Origin: Novosphingobium sp. UBA6272 | GTDB lineage: Bacteria > Pseudomonadota > Alphaproteobacteria > Sphingomonadales > Sphingomonadaceae | DNA length: 64,000 nt | Direction of reading: 5' to 3' | NCBI RefSeq assembly: GCF_002440635.1 | Contig: NZ_DJUW01000033.1 | Coordinates: 69,678 to 133,677, forward strand | Shown here: positions 9,008 through 17,265 of the stretch, in pieces | Layout: every line of letters starts with the position of its first letter | How positions within the stretch are numbered: position 1 is the first letter of the stretch | The notes under the pieces: model-generated | What the model saw: the letters and a program-made list of their open reading frames with translations, nothing else | Databases searched by the model: none | What the model was told of the DNA's origin: nothing | Program-made: the position numbers and the translations under genes

Positions 9008-9403
9008 TTAGGTCAGACCTCGCTCTAGACTGTAGGGTACGCGAATGCCGGGCATTTGCGCGGGAAAATCTCTGGTGTTGCGCGTTATCAGAACCCGCCC
9101 GCGAACTTGCGCCGAAGCAAGGATGATCGCGTCTGGCGACTTGAGACGGGGTCGCTCACGGCGCAATGAAGCCGCACGAAGCGCGATTTCTTCGTCGACC
9201 TCATCGACACTGAACCGTGCGAGAAAGCGCATCGCTTCACGCAATGTGGCATCACTGCCTTTCGACAGAACTTCGACCCATGCCATCCGGCTGACCCAGA
9301 TGCGAGCACCGCTGGCCCCTGCGCGCCTGATTTCCGCATGAGCTGGTGGATGATCCCAAAGCGCATCGATCAGGATATTGGCATCGAAGCTGTAGCCACT
9401 CAT
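9008..9403 (-). CDS. PIN-domain toxin (VapC-like)
   Basis: A 131-residue PIN-domain protein, the usual size for VapC-type toxins. The acidic metal-binding residues are visible: D7 (SFDANI), E44 (WVEVL), D91 (SPDAII) and D112 (TRNTRDF). VapC toxins are Mg-dependent RNases that often cleave initiator tRNA or rRNA; the target here is not knowable from sequence. The ATG overlaps the upstream antitoxin gene by 4 bases, the standard toxin-antitoxin arrangement. It lies between glmU and glmS on the same strand, with no spacing before glmS. Confidence 0.9.
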   Translation of the reverse strand: MSGYSFDANILIDALWDHPPAHAEIRRAGASGARIWVSRMAWVEVLSKGSDATLREAMRFLARFSVDEVDEEIALRAASLRRERPRLKSPDAIILASAQVRGRVLITRNTRDFPAQMPGIRVPYSLERGLT

Positions 9404-9762
9404 GCAGCGTTCTTCTTGCGCTTGGCCGCCGCTTTGGCTTGAAGCGCGAGATAATGCGCTCGCTCGCGATCATCGTATTCGTCGAAGCAATCGGGCGATT
9501 CCGCGCGTACTTCCTCGTAATCATCGTCCCAGGGCCGGGTCCATTCGGCGCGGCGCTTGCGGTCGTATTCAACGGGATCGAATTCAATTCCATGCCGCGC
9601 CCACAAGCCAAATCCAGCCTCGAGCCAATCGTCACCGCCTTCAGCCCGATAGGCCTGTACCGCCTCACGCAGCACCGAGGCGCGCGACTTGCCCTGCTCG
9701 GCCGCACGGGCATCGAGCCACTTGATGTCTTCATCGGGCAGATCGGCGAGGATTCGAGTCAT
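9400..9762 (-). CDS. Ribbon-helix-helix antitoxin
   Basis: A 120-residue protein. Residues 1-45 look like a CopG/RHH DNA-binding domain (TRILADLPDEDIKWLDARAAEQGKS, given in pieces: strand ILADLP, helix EDIKWLDARA, helix SRASVLREAVQAY). The rest is acidic and then Lys-rich at the very end (KAAAKRKKN), longer than typical VapB; this part probably wraps the PIN toxin. Overlap with the toxin gene (ATGA) and a repeat of TGATATCA words directly upstream support an autoregulated toxin-antitoxin operon. Confidence 0.85.
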   Translation of the reverse strand: MTRILADLPDEDIKWLDARAAEQGKSRASVLREAVQAYRAEGGDDWLEAGFGLWARHGIEFDPVEYDRKRRAEWTRPWDDDYEEVRAESPDCFDEYDDRERAHYLALQAKAAAKRKKNAA

Positions 9763-9791
9763 TGATATACTGATATCATATCATGATATCA
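9763..9791. promoter_or_regulatory. TGATATCA operator-like repeats upstream of the antitoxin
   Basis: Two perfect copies of the self-palindrome TGATATCA (9771-9778 and 9784-9791) plus a near copy TGATATAC (9763-9770) abut the antitoxin ATG. Spaced palindromes at this place are the classic binding sites of RHH antitoxins. The last copy contains the stop codon of the upstream gene at 9789, so the operator is laid over that gene's end. Confidence 0.7.
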
Positions 9792-10469
9792 TGTCAATAT
9801 TTTCTCTGCCCGTTCCGACCCACGAACAAAGTTCAAATAGACCTCAGGCGTTAACCATTCATCCTTGCTGTTTGAAAGTCTGACGAATCGTTTGAACTGA
9901 GAGTGAAGGTGTCCGATCAACTCAGCATCGGCCGACTCGATATGTTTTACCTTACGCCGGCGGTCAGTTAGCAACCAAGCCATCGATCCAACTGATCGAC
10001 CGTCGAAAATGTCTGGTCCCACTCGAGCTTTTAGCAGCTCTTGTATGCAAGACCATCGCTCGAAAATGCGCTCATACATTTCGCTTGGGCTAAGTTCAAT
10101 TTGATCGGCCAAATCACTAATTTCAGGTGCATCGGACTCATCCGATTGGCGTTCCGAAATTTCCGTCTTGCCCTGCGATATCACAATCTCACTGGTATTT
10201 TTGCGAACCGAATCCAGTGCTCCTGAGATTCTCGTAAGTTCCCCATTGAGTTCTCTAATCGCGGAAATTGAAGTGCCGAAAGATCGTTGATTTTCGTTGA
10301 AATTTTCCACTGCCTCTTTGAACTCTTTGACCGAGCTGTTTATACTCATGAACTTATTCGCCAATTCCCCGACGGCACCTTTCAAGACACCTCCAGGCCC
10401 AAGGACCGCTATCGCGATAAGCGCTACAATTGGCCAAGAAAGCGCAGCCATCAACTGATAGACGTCCAT
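9789..10469 (-). CDS. Membrane-anchored coiled-coil protein of unknown function
   Basis: A 226-residue protein. Residues 5-28 form one hydrophobic helix (ALSWPIVALIAIAVLGPGG), followed by a long polar helical region (about 30-110) rich in E, N, S and K with coiled-coil character, then a C-terminal helical domain with no recognised family. The DNA is clearly AT-richer than glmU and glmS and uses many A/T-ending codons, so it was probably acquired. Its ATG overlaps the glmU stop by one base (TAATG), so translation is coupled. Position next to a toxin-antitoxin pair may mean it came in with that pair; function not inferred. Confidence 0.75.
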   Translation of the reverse strand: MDVYQLMAALSWPIVALIAIAVLGPGGVLKGAVGELANKFMSINSSVKEFKEAVENFNENQRSFGTSISAIRELNGELTRISGALDSVRKNTSEIVISQGKTEISERQSDESDAPEISDLADQIELSPSEMYERIFERWSCIQELLKARVGPDIFDGRSVGSMAWLLTDRRRKVKHIESADAELIGHLHSQFKRFVRLSNSKDEWLTPEVYLNFVRGSERAEKILT

Positions 10470-11824
10470 TAATTCCCACCTTTTTTCTTCTTCATCGCAT
10501 CATGGAACCGGTCAGCCCAGCCCGGCTTGACCAGCTGTTCCCCGCGCACGATCCGCAGTTCGCCCGCCGCCACATCCCGAGTCACCGCGCTGCCCGCCGC
10601 AACAATCGCGTCGGCTCCGATCTTCACCGGGGCGACCAGCGACGAATTGCTGCCGATAAAGGCGCGTTCGCCGATGACGGTCTTGTATTTGAAGTAGCCG
10701 TCGTAGTTGCAAGTGATCGTGCCCGCGCCGATGTTGGCCCCGGCCCCCACTTCGGCATCGCCGATGTAGGACAGGTGATTGGCCTTGGCGCCTTTGCCCA
10801 GCGTGGCCTTCTTGACCTCGACAAAGTTGCCGACCTTGGCCTTCTCTTCCAGCACCGCGCCGGGGCGCAGGCGGGCGAAGGGGCCGACTTCGACGCCGGA
10901 GGCGAGGCTCGCGCCCTCGATATGGCTGTTGGCGCGGATGGTGACATTGTCGGCAACGGTCACCCCAGGGCCAAAGAACACATTGGGTTCAACCAGCACG
11001 TCCTGCCCCAGCACGGTATCCCAGGCGAACCACACGGTTTCGGGCGCGATCAGGCTGGCCCCATCGTCCATCGCCGCTTTGCGGCGGCGGTTCTGCCAAC
11101 GGTGTTCGGCGGTTGCGAGTTCGGCGCGGGAATTGATTCCTTCAACCTCGTGCGGATCGGAGGTGACCACCACCGCGCAGGTTCGGCCATCGGCATTGGC
11201 CACGTTGACCACATCGACCAGGTAGTATTCGCCTTGCGCGTTTTCGTTGGTGACCCGCGCCAGCAGGCCGAACAGGTCGGCGCTGCGGACTGCCATCAGC
11301 CCGGAATTGCACAGGCGGCAGGCGCGTTCGGCCTCGCTGGCGTCCTTGTGCTCGACCATCTTCACGATCCGGTCGCCATCGGTGATCACCCGCCCATAAG
11401 CGAGCGTATCGGCGGGTTCGAAGCCCAGCACCACCACGGCGGGATTGTCGGCTCCGTGGAGCCGATCGATCATCGTGCGCATCGTTTCAGCGGAAACGAA
11501 CGGCACATCGCCATAGAGGATCAGCACGTCACCAGCGAAACCCGCCAGCGCTCTTTCCGCCTGCTGCACCGCATGCCCGGTGCCCAGCTGCGGGTCCTGC
11601 ACCGCGATTGCCGCACGGTCGCCAAGCTGCGCCTCCAGCTGCTCACGGCCGTGCCCCGCGACAACCACCGAGCGTTCCGGCGCAAGCTCAGCGGCACTGG
11701 CCAGCAAGTGTTCGATCATCGGCCGACCGGCGATCGGGTGCAGCACTTTGTGCACGGCACTTTTCATGCGGGTGCCCTTGCCGGCGGCGAGGGTAACAAT
11801 GGCGAGGGCGTGTTTGGAACTCAT
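10469..11824 (-). CDS. glmU: Bifunctional GlmU (UDP-GlcNAc pyrophosphorylase/acetyltransferase)
   Basis: A 451-residue enzyme of normal length. The N-terminal uridyltransferase domain has the signature LAAGKGTRMKS (residues 12-22); the C-terminal half is a left-handed beta-helix acetyltransferase with hexapeptide repeats and the NFVEVKK and HLSYIGDAEVG segments. It acetylates glucosamine-1-phosphate and joins it to UTP to give UDP-GlcNAc. The start at 11824 is preferred over an in-frame upstream ATG at 11893 because homology begins at SSKHALAIV. It is the first gene of the run ending in glmS; glmM is not in the window. Confidence 0.97.
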   Translation of the reverse strand: MSSKHALAIVTLAAGKGTRMKSAVHKVLHPIAGRPMIEHLLASAAELAPERSVVVAGHGREQLEAQLGDRAAIAVQDPQLGTGHAVQQAERALAGFAGDVLILYGDVPFVSAETMRTMIDRLHGADNPAVVVLGFEPADTLAYGRVITDGDRIVKMVEHKDASEAERACRLCNSGLMAVRSADLFGLLARVTNENAQGEYYLVDVVNVANADGRTCAVVVTSDPHEVEGINSRAELATAEHRWQNRRRKAAMDDGASLIAPETVWFAWDTVLGQDVLVEPNVFFGPGVTVADNVTIRANSHIEGASLASGVEVGPFARLRPGAVLEEKAKVGNFVEVKKATLGKGAKANHLSYIGDAEVGAGANIGAGTITCNYDGYFKYKTVIGERAFIGSNSSLVAPVKIGADAIVAAGSAVTRDVAAGELRIVRGEQLVKPGWADRFHDAMKKKKGGN

Positions 11825-11901
11825 GGTTAAGCCCCATGCCACCAAATGCTTGCCGATTCCACAATCGTTATGGGACCATCGCCCCGCCACCACCCCCGAC
11901 T

Positions 11902-11983
11902 ATGCTGAGCTTGTCGAAGCACTGCCTTTTTCTTCGTGCCACCATGCGCTGACGCAATTAGGACAGTCCTTCGACAAGCTCAG
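11902..11983. repeat. Inverted CTTGTCGAAG intergenic repeat
   Basis: The word CTGAGCTTGTCGAAG (about 11903-11917) recurs inverted as CTTCGACAAGCTCAG (about 11969-11983), giving a 15-base stem with a loop of about 50 bases between glmU and gph. The same word occurs three more times near 63375-63460. It is a dispersed REP-like palindromic sequence common in sphingomonad intergenic DNA. Confidence 0.75.
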
Positions 11984-12030
11984 GACGAACGGGGTTGTTG
12001 GCGGGGGTTTTGCCAGTATGGGCCGAAGGG

Positions 12031-12687
12031 ATGACAATTCCCTTCGATATCGTCGGTTTCGACCTCGACGGCACGCTGCTCGACACTTCGCGCGATCTGG
12101 GCGTTGCCCTCAACCATGCGCTGGGCACGATTGGCAGGCCCGAGGTGCCCTATGCCGAGGTCCGCAACCTGATCGGTGGCGGTTCCGGCCTGATGCTGCG
12201 CCGCGCACTGGCGCTGACTGGCGGGGACGAGGGGATCGAGTTTGAGGCGCTGCGGCAAGTTCTGGTCGGCTACTATGGCGAGAACATCGCCCACCACACC
12301 GCGCTGTTTCCCGGCGGCGCGGAGATGATGGACGGACTGCAAGAAGCCGGGGTCAAACTGGCGGTGGTCACCAACAAGCCGCATCATCTGGCGGTGAAGC
12401 TGTTCGACGAGCTGGGCCTGTCACCCCGCTTCGCCTCGATCATCGGCGGCGGCACTTACCCGCTCAAGCCTGATCCAGCGGCGCTCCAGGCAATGGTCAA
12501 GCAATGCGGCGGCGGGCGCGCGGCTTTTGTGGGCGACACCACCTTCGATACCCGCGCCGCCCAGGCCGCCGCCATGCCCTGCGTGGCGGTCAGTTTCGGC
12601 TTTGTCGATGCCCCGCTGCACGAACTGGGCGCGGACGCGGTGATCGATCATTTCGACGAACTGGCGCCCACCCTTCGCACCCTTTGA
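12031..12687 (+). CDS. gph: HAD-family phosphoglycolate phosphatase
   Basis: A 218-residue HAD hydrolase, right size for Gph. HAD motif I is FDLDGTLLDTS (nucleophile D11, acid D13), motif II VVTNKP, motif III with K near LKPDP, and motif IV FVGDTTFDTRAA. The likely reaction is removal of phosphate from 2-phosphoglycolate, which arises from DNA repair; other small sugar phosphates are possible. The start ATG at 12031 follows CGAAGGG; an in-frame TTG at 11995 gives a longer form that I judge unlikely. Confidence 0.9.
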   Translation: MTIPFDIVGFDLDGTLLDTSRDLGVALNHALGTIGRPEVPYAEVRNLIGGGSGLMLRRALALTGGDEGIEFEALRQVLVGYYGENIAHHTALFPGGAEMMDGLQEAGVKLAVVTNKPHHLAVKLFDELGLSPRFASIIGGGTYPLKPDPAALQAMVKQCGGGRAAFVGDTTFDTRAAQAAAMPCVAVSFGFVDAPLHELGADAVIDHFDELAPTLRTL

Positions 12688-12852
12688 TCCGTCCGAGTCG
12701 CACCGGAATTCGGTGCTGCGGCTGCGTTGCGCTGGGGATTGACGCTAGGGAAAGCAAGTGCTGCACTGCGGCATATTGCCAGCCCTTGCGCCGCATGCCA
12801 TGCCGCGCCCGCTTCCCCAGCGGGATAACCCCTTTTCAGCGGAGAATCGCTC

Positions 12853-13767
12853 ATGACCATTTCGTTCAAGGATCGCGTCGCGATCGTCACCGGTGCTGGC
12901 GGCGGCCTGGGCCGGGCCTATGCGCTCGAACTCGCGGCGCGCGGGGCCAAGGTTGTCGTCAATGACCTGGGCGGCAGCCGCGACGGCACCGGCCATTCCG
13001 ACGCCGCGCTCAAGGTTGTCGAAGAAATCAAGGCAGCCGGCGGCGAAGCCATGTCGAACGGCGGCTCAGTCACCGAATATGAACAGATGGTCGAAATGGT
13101 CGCCAAGGCCAAGGAAATGTGGGGCGGCGTCCATGTGCTGATCAACAACGCCGGGATCCTGCGCGACAAGAGCTTTGCCAAGATGGACATGGCCGACTGG
13201 AAGCTGGTCATCGACGTCCACCTTAACGGCAGCGCCAACTGCACCAAGGCGGTGTGGGACCTGATGCGCGAGCAGGCCTATGGCCGGATCCTCAACACCG
13301 CCAGCTCGACCGGCCTGTTCGGCAACTTCGGCCAGGCCAATTATGGCGCGGCCAAGCTGGGCCTGGCGGGCTTTACCAAGACGCTGGCGCTGGAAGGCGC
13401 GAAGTACAACGTGCGGGTCAACACGCTGGCCCCGGTGGCGGGCACGCGGATGACCGAAGACCTCGGCATGCCCGAAATGCTGTTCAATGCGCTCAAGCCT
13501 GAAAACGTCGCGCCGATGGCGCTCTACCTGGTCAGCGAGGATGCGCCGACCAACATGATCTGCGGCGCGGGCGCGGGCGCCTATCACGCGGCCTACATCA
13601 CGCTGACCCCGGGCGTGGCCCTCCCCGCAGACGAGCGCACCCCCGAAGGCATCGCCGCGCACTGGGACCAGATCATCGACCGCGCGGGCGAGATCGTCCC
13701 CCAGTCGGGCGGCGAACAGAGCCAGGTGGTGATGGCCGCATTGGCCAAGATCGGCGGGCTGGGCTGA
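12853..13767 (+). CDS. SDR-family oxidoreductase (MFE-2-type 3-hydroxyacyl-CoA dehydrogenase-like)
   Basis: A 304-residue short-chain dehydrogenase. The cofactor motif is TGAGGGLG (13-20), with NNAG at 98-101 and active-site S151/S152, Y164 and K168 (YGAAK). The length and the segments NDLGGSRDGTG and LAPVAGTRMTEDL match the dehydrogenase part of peroxisomal multifunctional enzyme type 2, whose bacterial stand-alone relatives oxidise 3-hydroxyacyl-CoA. The substrate here is inferred only. A GGAGA ribosome-binding sequence precedes the ATG. It appears monocistronic, ending at a large palindromic element. Confidence 0.88.
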   Translation: MTISFKDRVAIVTGAGGGLGRAYALELAARGAKVVVNDLGGSRDGTGHSDAALKVVEEIKAAGGEAMSNGGSVTEYEQMVEMVAKAKEMWGGVHVLINNAGILRDKSFAKMDMADWKLVIDVHLNGSANCTKAVWDLMREQAYGRILNTASSTGLFGNFGQANYGAAKLGLAGFTKTLALEGAKYNVRVNTLAPVAGTRMTEDLGMPEMLFNALKPENVAPMALYLVSEDAPTNMICGAGAGAYHAAYITLTPGVALPADERTPEGIAAHWDQIIDRAGEIVPQSGGEQSQVVMAALAKIGGLG

Positions 13768-13777
13768 TCGCATAGAT

Positions 13778-13923
13778 CCTCTCCATTTTGCGAAGCCAAA
13801 TGGGGAGGTGGCAGACGCCAAAGGCGGCTGACGGAGGGGTAACGACGCCAGCGTCCAAACCCCTCCGTCTCGGCTGCGCCGATCCACCTCCCCATTTGTG
13901 GCATTCGCCAAAAATGGGGAGGA
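13778..13923. repeat. Nested palindromic intergenic element, family 1, copy A
   Basis: A 146-base element built of nested inverted repeats: outer arms CCTCTCCATTTT / AAAATGGGGAGG, middle arms AAATGGGGAGGTGG / CCACCTCCCCATTT, inner arms GACGGAGGGG / CCCCTCCGTC. Its last 30 bases match copy B (21417-21568) nearly base for base. The RNA would fold as one long hairpin and may act as a 3' stabiliser or transcription end for the SDR gene. Confidence 0.85.
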
Positions 13924-13940
13924 TCTGCCCCGCCCATTGT

Positions 13941-14417
13941 TCACAACAAACCCCCATCCAAACCCTGTGAATTTCCACCCCGCGCCCAGCCCTTGCGGCG
14001 GACCCGGGCGTACCGCGCAAGCAGCCCGCGCAGCGCCGCAGTGTCGTATTTCCGGGCGATTGCGTAACACCGCCCCTCCCAGACCAGCGGCCTGACCAGC
14101 CCTTCGGCGGCAGCACGCAAGCGCTGCTGGGGTGTAAACTTCGGCACGGCCCAGGGATTGCCCGCCAGCGCCCCGTCCCACACCGCGGCAAAGCTTTCCG
14201 CCCCCGGCCGGCCGCGCAGTTCATAGGCCGAAACCCGCGAGCACCCCACCTCGCGCGCCGCCGCCGCAACCGACCGCGTCCGCGCCAGCGCGACCAGGAA
14301 CTGCGCCTGCCGCAGCACCGTCCAGCCATCCGCACGCACCCGCAGTGGCACCGGCAGGAACGGCGGAATGCGGATGTGGCGGGCCTTGGCCTTGCGGGCG
14401 GGGGAGTCGGGCTGCAT
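13941..14417 (-). CDS. HTH protein paralogous to the one at 61977
   Basis: A 158-residue basic protein. Residues about 27-75 contain PLRVRADGW, then a helix-turn-helix (SVAAAAREVGCSRVSAYELR), then a Trp-containing segment (FAAVWDGAL). The same three blocks occur in the same order in the larger protein at 61977..63278, so they are paralogs. No named family is assigned; a DNA-binding role is inferred from the HTH and the Arg-rich C-terminus (LARYARVRRKGWARG). The start is the first ATG of the frame and lacks a clear ribosome-binding site, so a later start is possible. Confidence 0.7.
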   Translation of the reverse strand: MQPDSPARKAKARHIRIPPFLPVPLRVRADGWTVLRQAQFLVALARTRSVAAAAREVGCSRVSAYELRGRPGAESFAAVWDGALAGNPWAVPKFTPQQRLRAAAEGLVRPLVWEGRCYAIARKYDTAALRGLLARYARVRRKGWARGGNSQGLDGGLL

Positions 14418-14491
14418 CGCCCAGGTTAAGGCAGATTTGGGCGATGTAGGAAAGAGTTACACGTCAGGCCGCCAGCCGCACTCCAACAGGA

Positions 14492-15868
14492 TCAGACGAA
14501 AATGGAGGGGGGAATCCCGCAGCTGTAACCCTGATTGACATCCGCGAAGCGCGAGAGGGCAACGACGGAAAGCACGCCGCTGGAAAAGTGGCCAAGCCCG
14601 ACTTCACCGTTCTCGCCGCTTTCTTCGGAGATGTCCCAATTGACCACCACCAGCGGGACCATCACCTCGCGGCCCTGATAGCCTTCGACCGTCATTTCAG
14701 TCAGTTTTGGACGGAACCGCCGGAGAATGGTTTTCGCCGCCTGTTCGTCAAGATCGGTGTGTCCGCTGGACCGCACCACATCAAGAGCAGCAAATTTGCC
14801 GTCCAGACCAAAGCGGACGGCCAGGGTTACCTTGCCGGTCCGCTCTTCGCGCAGGGCCCGGGACGGATAGTCGTTTGCGTTCATCAGGGCCGCCCGGAGC
14901 TGCACCCCTACAAAGGGATTGCGCACCTTCTGCGGCCAATCAGCAGGCGAGAGCCAGACGCGGCCGTCCTTTGCCGGAGCAACCACCGGCCAGCCATTCA
15001 GCGCCAGTGGCGCCATTTTTGCGCGCAGATCGTCTGCCTTTGCCCGCAAGGCCGGATCGCCGCTTTGATTGTAGGCATCGATCACCCTGCCCCAGATTGC
15101 CCGAGCCTGTTGCCGCGCCGGACTTTCCTCTTCTACCGGATAAAGCGCCGCAACCGGCAGCAATCGCTCGGCTATCGCATATTCGGGCGGGCCGAACCGG
15201 GGATCGGCGAACAATTCCGCCACCAGAATTTTACGCTGCCTCAAATGCTTCGATGGGAAATCCAGCAATTTCAGCGCGCGCTGACGGTCAAAATGGCTGC
15301 TCTGCGGATCGACGAGACTGGCAAAGACGGCGTCATCGCGCGCGCGCATCTTGCCGAATTTGGCCAAGGCAATCGGCCAATGCTCCGGCCTTTCGACAAA
15401 GGCGCGGGCATCAGCTTCGGTCCAGCCCATCGGCAGGTAGGTTCCACTCTCAGTGAACAGCCACAGGAGGTTGTAGACGTAGCCCCGCTTGGCCGGGTCT
15501 GCATCTTCGGAAAAATTGAACGCATAACGCTGCAACAGTGCCGGATCGGTTAGTTTGCGGTTCCCTACCGAATAATAGCTGTCCAGCATGCGGAAAACGA
15601 ACCGCTTGTTCTTGCGGCAGCCGTATTTGCCGTCGTCAAACGCCACGACATAGTCGCGCAATTCCGCCCAATCGAACGCGTCCGCCTTGAGCTTGGCCAG
15701 AAACCGTTTGGGGCTGGCCAGCGCCTGCTGACACTTCGCCCGCATATGGTTGGTCCCGATTTCCTCGATCGCGATCAGGGTGCAGGCCTGACCTGCGTTT
15801 GGCGCCAGGGTCAGCGACAAGGCGGCAAGGGACGCCGCGATACGGGAAAAGCGCCGTTGGATAACCAT
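14492..15868 (-). CDS. Exported protein with C-terminal TonB-like domain
   Basis: A 458-residue protein with a signal peptide (residues 1-28, cleavage near AGQA-C). The middle (30-300) is helical and unassigned. Residues about 333-410 match a TonB C-terminal domain (SRALREERTGKVTLAVRFGLDG, given in part; GHTDLDEQAAKTILRRFRP). Unlike true TonB it lacks a membrane anchor and Pro-rich spacer, so it is one of the many sphingomonad exported proteins that borrow this fold. A 45-residue tail follows the domain. Conserved cysteines (C29, C46, C84) may form disulfides. No operon partner. Confidence 0.8.
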   Translation of the reverse strand: MVIQRRFSRIAASLAALSLTLAPNAGQACTLIAIEEIGTNHMRAKCQQALASPKRFLAKLKADAFDWAELRDYVVAFDDGKYGCRKNKRFVFRMLDSYYSVGNRKLTDPALLQRYAFNFSEDADPAKRGYVYNLLWLFTESGTYLPMGWTEADARAFVERPEHWPIALAKFGKMRARDDAVFASLVDPQSSHFDRQRALKLLDFPSKHLRQRKILVAELFADPRFGPPEYAIAERLLPVAALYPVEEESPARQQARAIWGRVIDAYNQSGDPALRAKADDLRAKMAPLALNGWPVVAPAKDGRVWLSPADWPQKVRNPFVGVQLRAALMNANDYPSRALREERTGKVTLAVRFGLDGKFAALDVVRSSGHTDLDEQAAKTILRRFRPKLTEMTVEGYQGREVMVPLVVVNWDISEESGENGEVGLGHFSSGVLSVVALSRFADVNQGYSCGIPPSIFV

Positions 15869-15980
15869 GATAGCAGCGAAGGCTCTGCCTGTTTCCCTTT
15901 GGAGTCAATAACGGACACCGTATTGACACACTAACACACCTCTGCCACACTCCCCCCCATTCCCCAGGGGAGGATAAGCC

Positions 15981-17036
15981 ATGTACAGTGAAGCAGACCT
16001 GCAATCGGCGGTTGCCGCAGGCGTGATAAGTCACGACGCGGCGGAGGCCTTGCGCGTCCACGCGGCCGGGATGCGCGCCGCGCCCAGTGCCGATGAAGAG
16101 CATTTCCGGCTGATTACCGGGTTCAACGATATTTTCGTGACCATTGCCGCCGTACTGCTGCTGGTGGCGGCAGCCGGGATCGGCAATGCCATTGCGCCGG
16201 GCGTGCCAGGGCTGCTGGTGGCCGGGGCGGCCTGGATGCTGGCCGAATTCTTTACCCGCAAGCGCCGTATGGCGCTGCCTTCGATCGTGCTGCTCCTCGC
16301 CTTTGTCGGCGGAGTTGCCGCAGTGCCGATCGAAATCATCGATTCGACCCGGCCGCACTTCTCCAATTCGGTGACAGCCATGATCGGCGCGGGGATCGGC
16401 CTGATTTCCGCCGCCGCGGCCTATGTCCACTGGCGGCGTTTCATGGTGCCGATCACGGTGGCGGCCGGCACCGCTGCACTGGCGCTGACCACGATCGCGC
16501 TGGCGGTATCGGGCCTGATGGCGGTCAATGCCGACACCGATCCCGAGCCCTATCTGCTGCCGCTGGTGTTCCTGGCGGGCATCGCCGTCTTCGCGGTGGC
16601 GATGCGCTGGGACATGACCGATCCGGCCCGCGAGACCCGGCGCAGCGACGTCGCCTTCTGGCTGCACCTGCTGGCCGCGCCGATGATCGCGCACCCGCTG
16701 TTCAACTGGCTGGGGGTGAGCGAGGGCGAGAATATCGGCGCAGCTTCGGCGCTGGGCGTGCTCGCGGTCTATGTGCTGATGGGCATGGTCGCGCTGGCGG
16801 TCGATCGCCGGGCGCTGCTGGTTTCGGCGCTGGCCTATGTGCTGATCGCCTTGACCTGGCTGTTCGACCGGTTCGGCGCGGTTGAGCTCAACGTTGCCCT
16901 CACCGGCCTCGTGATCGGTTCAGCGCTGCTCGCGCTCTCGGCCTTCTGGACCCCGATCCGCTCGGCATTGGTCGCCCGGCTGCCGGGAGGGATGCAGAAT
17001 CGCTTGCCGCGCGGCATGGCGCTAAGCGCCGCGTAA
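15981..17036 (+). CDS. Multi-pass membrane protein of unknown function
   Basis: A 351-residue protein with a short soluble N-terminus (about 50 residues, YSEADLQSAVAAGVISHDAA, resembling the head of DUF2157-type proteins) followed by about ten hydrophobic helices. A strong GGGGAGGA ribosome-binding sequence precedes the ATG. The Arg-rich end (GMQNRLPRGM) would sit in the cytoplasm. No transporter signature is seen. A terminator-like hairpin follows at 17058, so it is probably transcribed alone. Confidence 0.8.
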   Translation: MYSEADLQSAVAAGVISHDAAEALRVHAAGMRAAPSADEEHFRLITGFNDIFVTIAAVLLLVAAAGIGNAIAPGVPGLLVAGAAWMLAEFFTRKRRMALPSIVLLLAFVGGVAAVPIEIIDSTRPHFSNSVTAMIGAGIGLISAAAAYVHWRRFMVPITVAAGTAALALTTIALAVSGLMAVNADTDPEPYLLPLVFLAGIAVFAVAMRWDMTDPARETRRSDVAFWLHLLAAPMIAHPLFNWLGVSEGENIGAASALGVLAVYVLMGMVALAVDRRALLVSALAYVLIALTWLFDRFGAVELNVALTGLVIGSALLALSAFWTPIRSALVARLPGGMQNRLPRGMALSAA

Positions 17037-17057
17037 GAACCGGCAAGGTTCAGGGAG

Positions 17058-17088
17058 AAGGCCTCGCCGCGCTGCGGCGGGGCCTTTT
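17058..17088 (+). terminator. Rho-independent terminator after the membrane protein gene
   Basis: A GC-rich stem (AAGGCCTCGCCGC / GCGGCGGGGCCTT, loop GCT, one G-U pair) followed by TTCC and, a little later, GGGGGTTTTT. It lies about 20 bases after the stop codon at 17036. Confidence 0.75.
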
Positions 17089-17125
17089 CCGTTGGGGGTT
17101 TTTCCGAACTTGATCGAGCCAGCAT

Positions 17126-17236
17126 CTTGATCCCCCTCCCCGTCGGGGAGGGGTTAGGGGTGGGGGAGTGAGGCAAAGCCGAACGTCGACGCTGGCGTGG
17201 AACCCCCATCCCAACCCTTCCCCAATGGGGAAGGGC
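17126..17236. repeat. Palindromic intergenic repeat (CCCCTCCCC type)
   Basis: Two short hairpins, CCCTCCCCGTCGGGGAGGG and CCCTTCCCCAATGGGGAAGGG, flank a stretch containing GGGGTTAGGGGTGGG and its approximate inverse CCCCCATCCCAACCC. The layout resembles the other nested palindromes in the window but the sequence is a distinct subtype. It fills most of the gap before the convergent DUF2794 gene. Confidence 0.65.
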
Positions 17237-17265
17237 CAATAAGGTACGATGTGGAACGGAGGGGC

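Noticed and set aside
7502..9028. A 508-codon open frame opposite glmS
   Set aside because: It is the antisense shadow of glmS, whose protein is clear along its whole length. Similar long shadows opposite glmU, pepA, glcB and the ABC genes were left out for the same reason.
14505..14532. A CCCGCAGCTGTAA word resembling the core of a cobalamin riboswitch
   Set aside because: The B12 box and other conserved parts are missing, and the word lies inside the coding end of the gene at 14492..15868.
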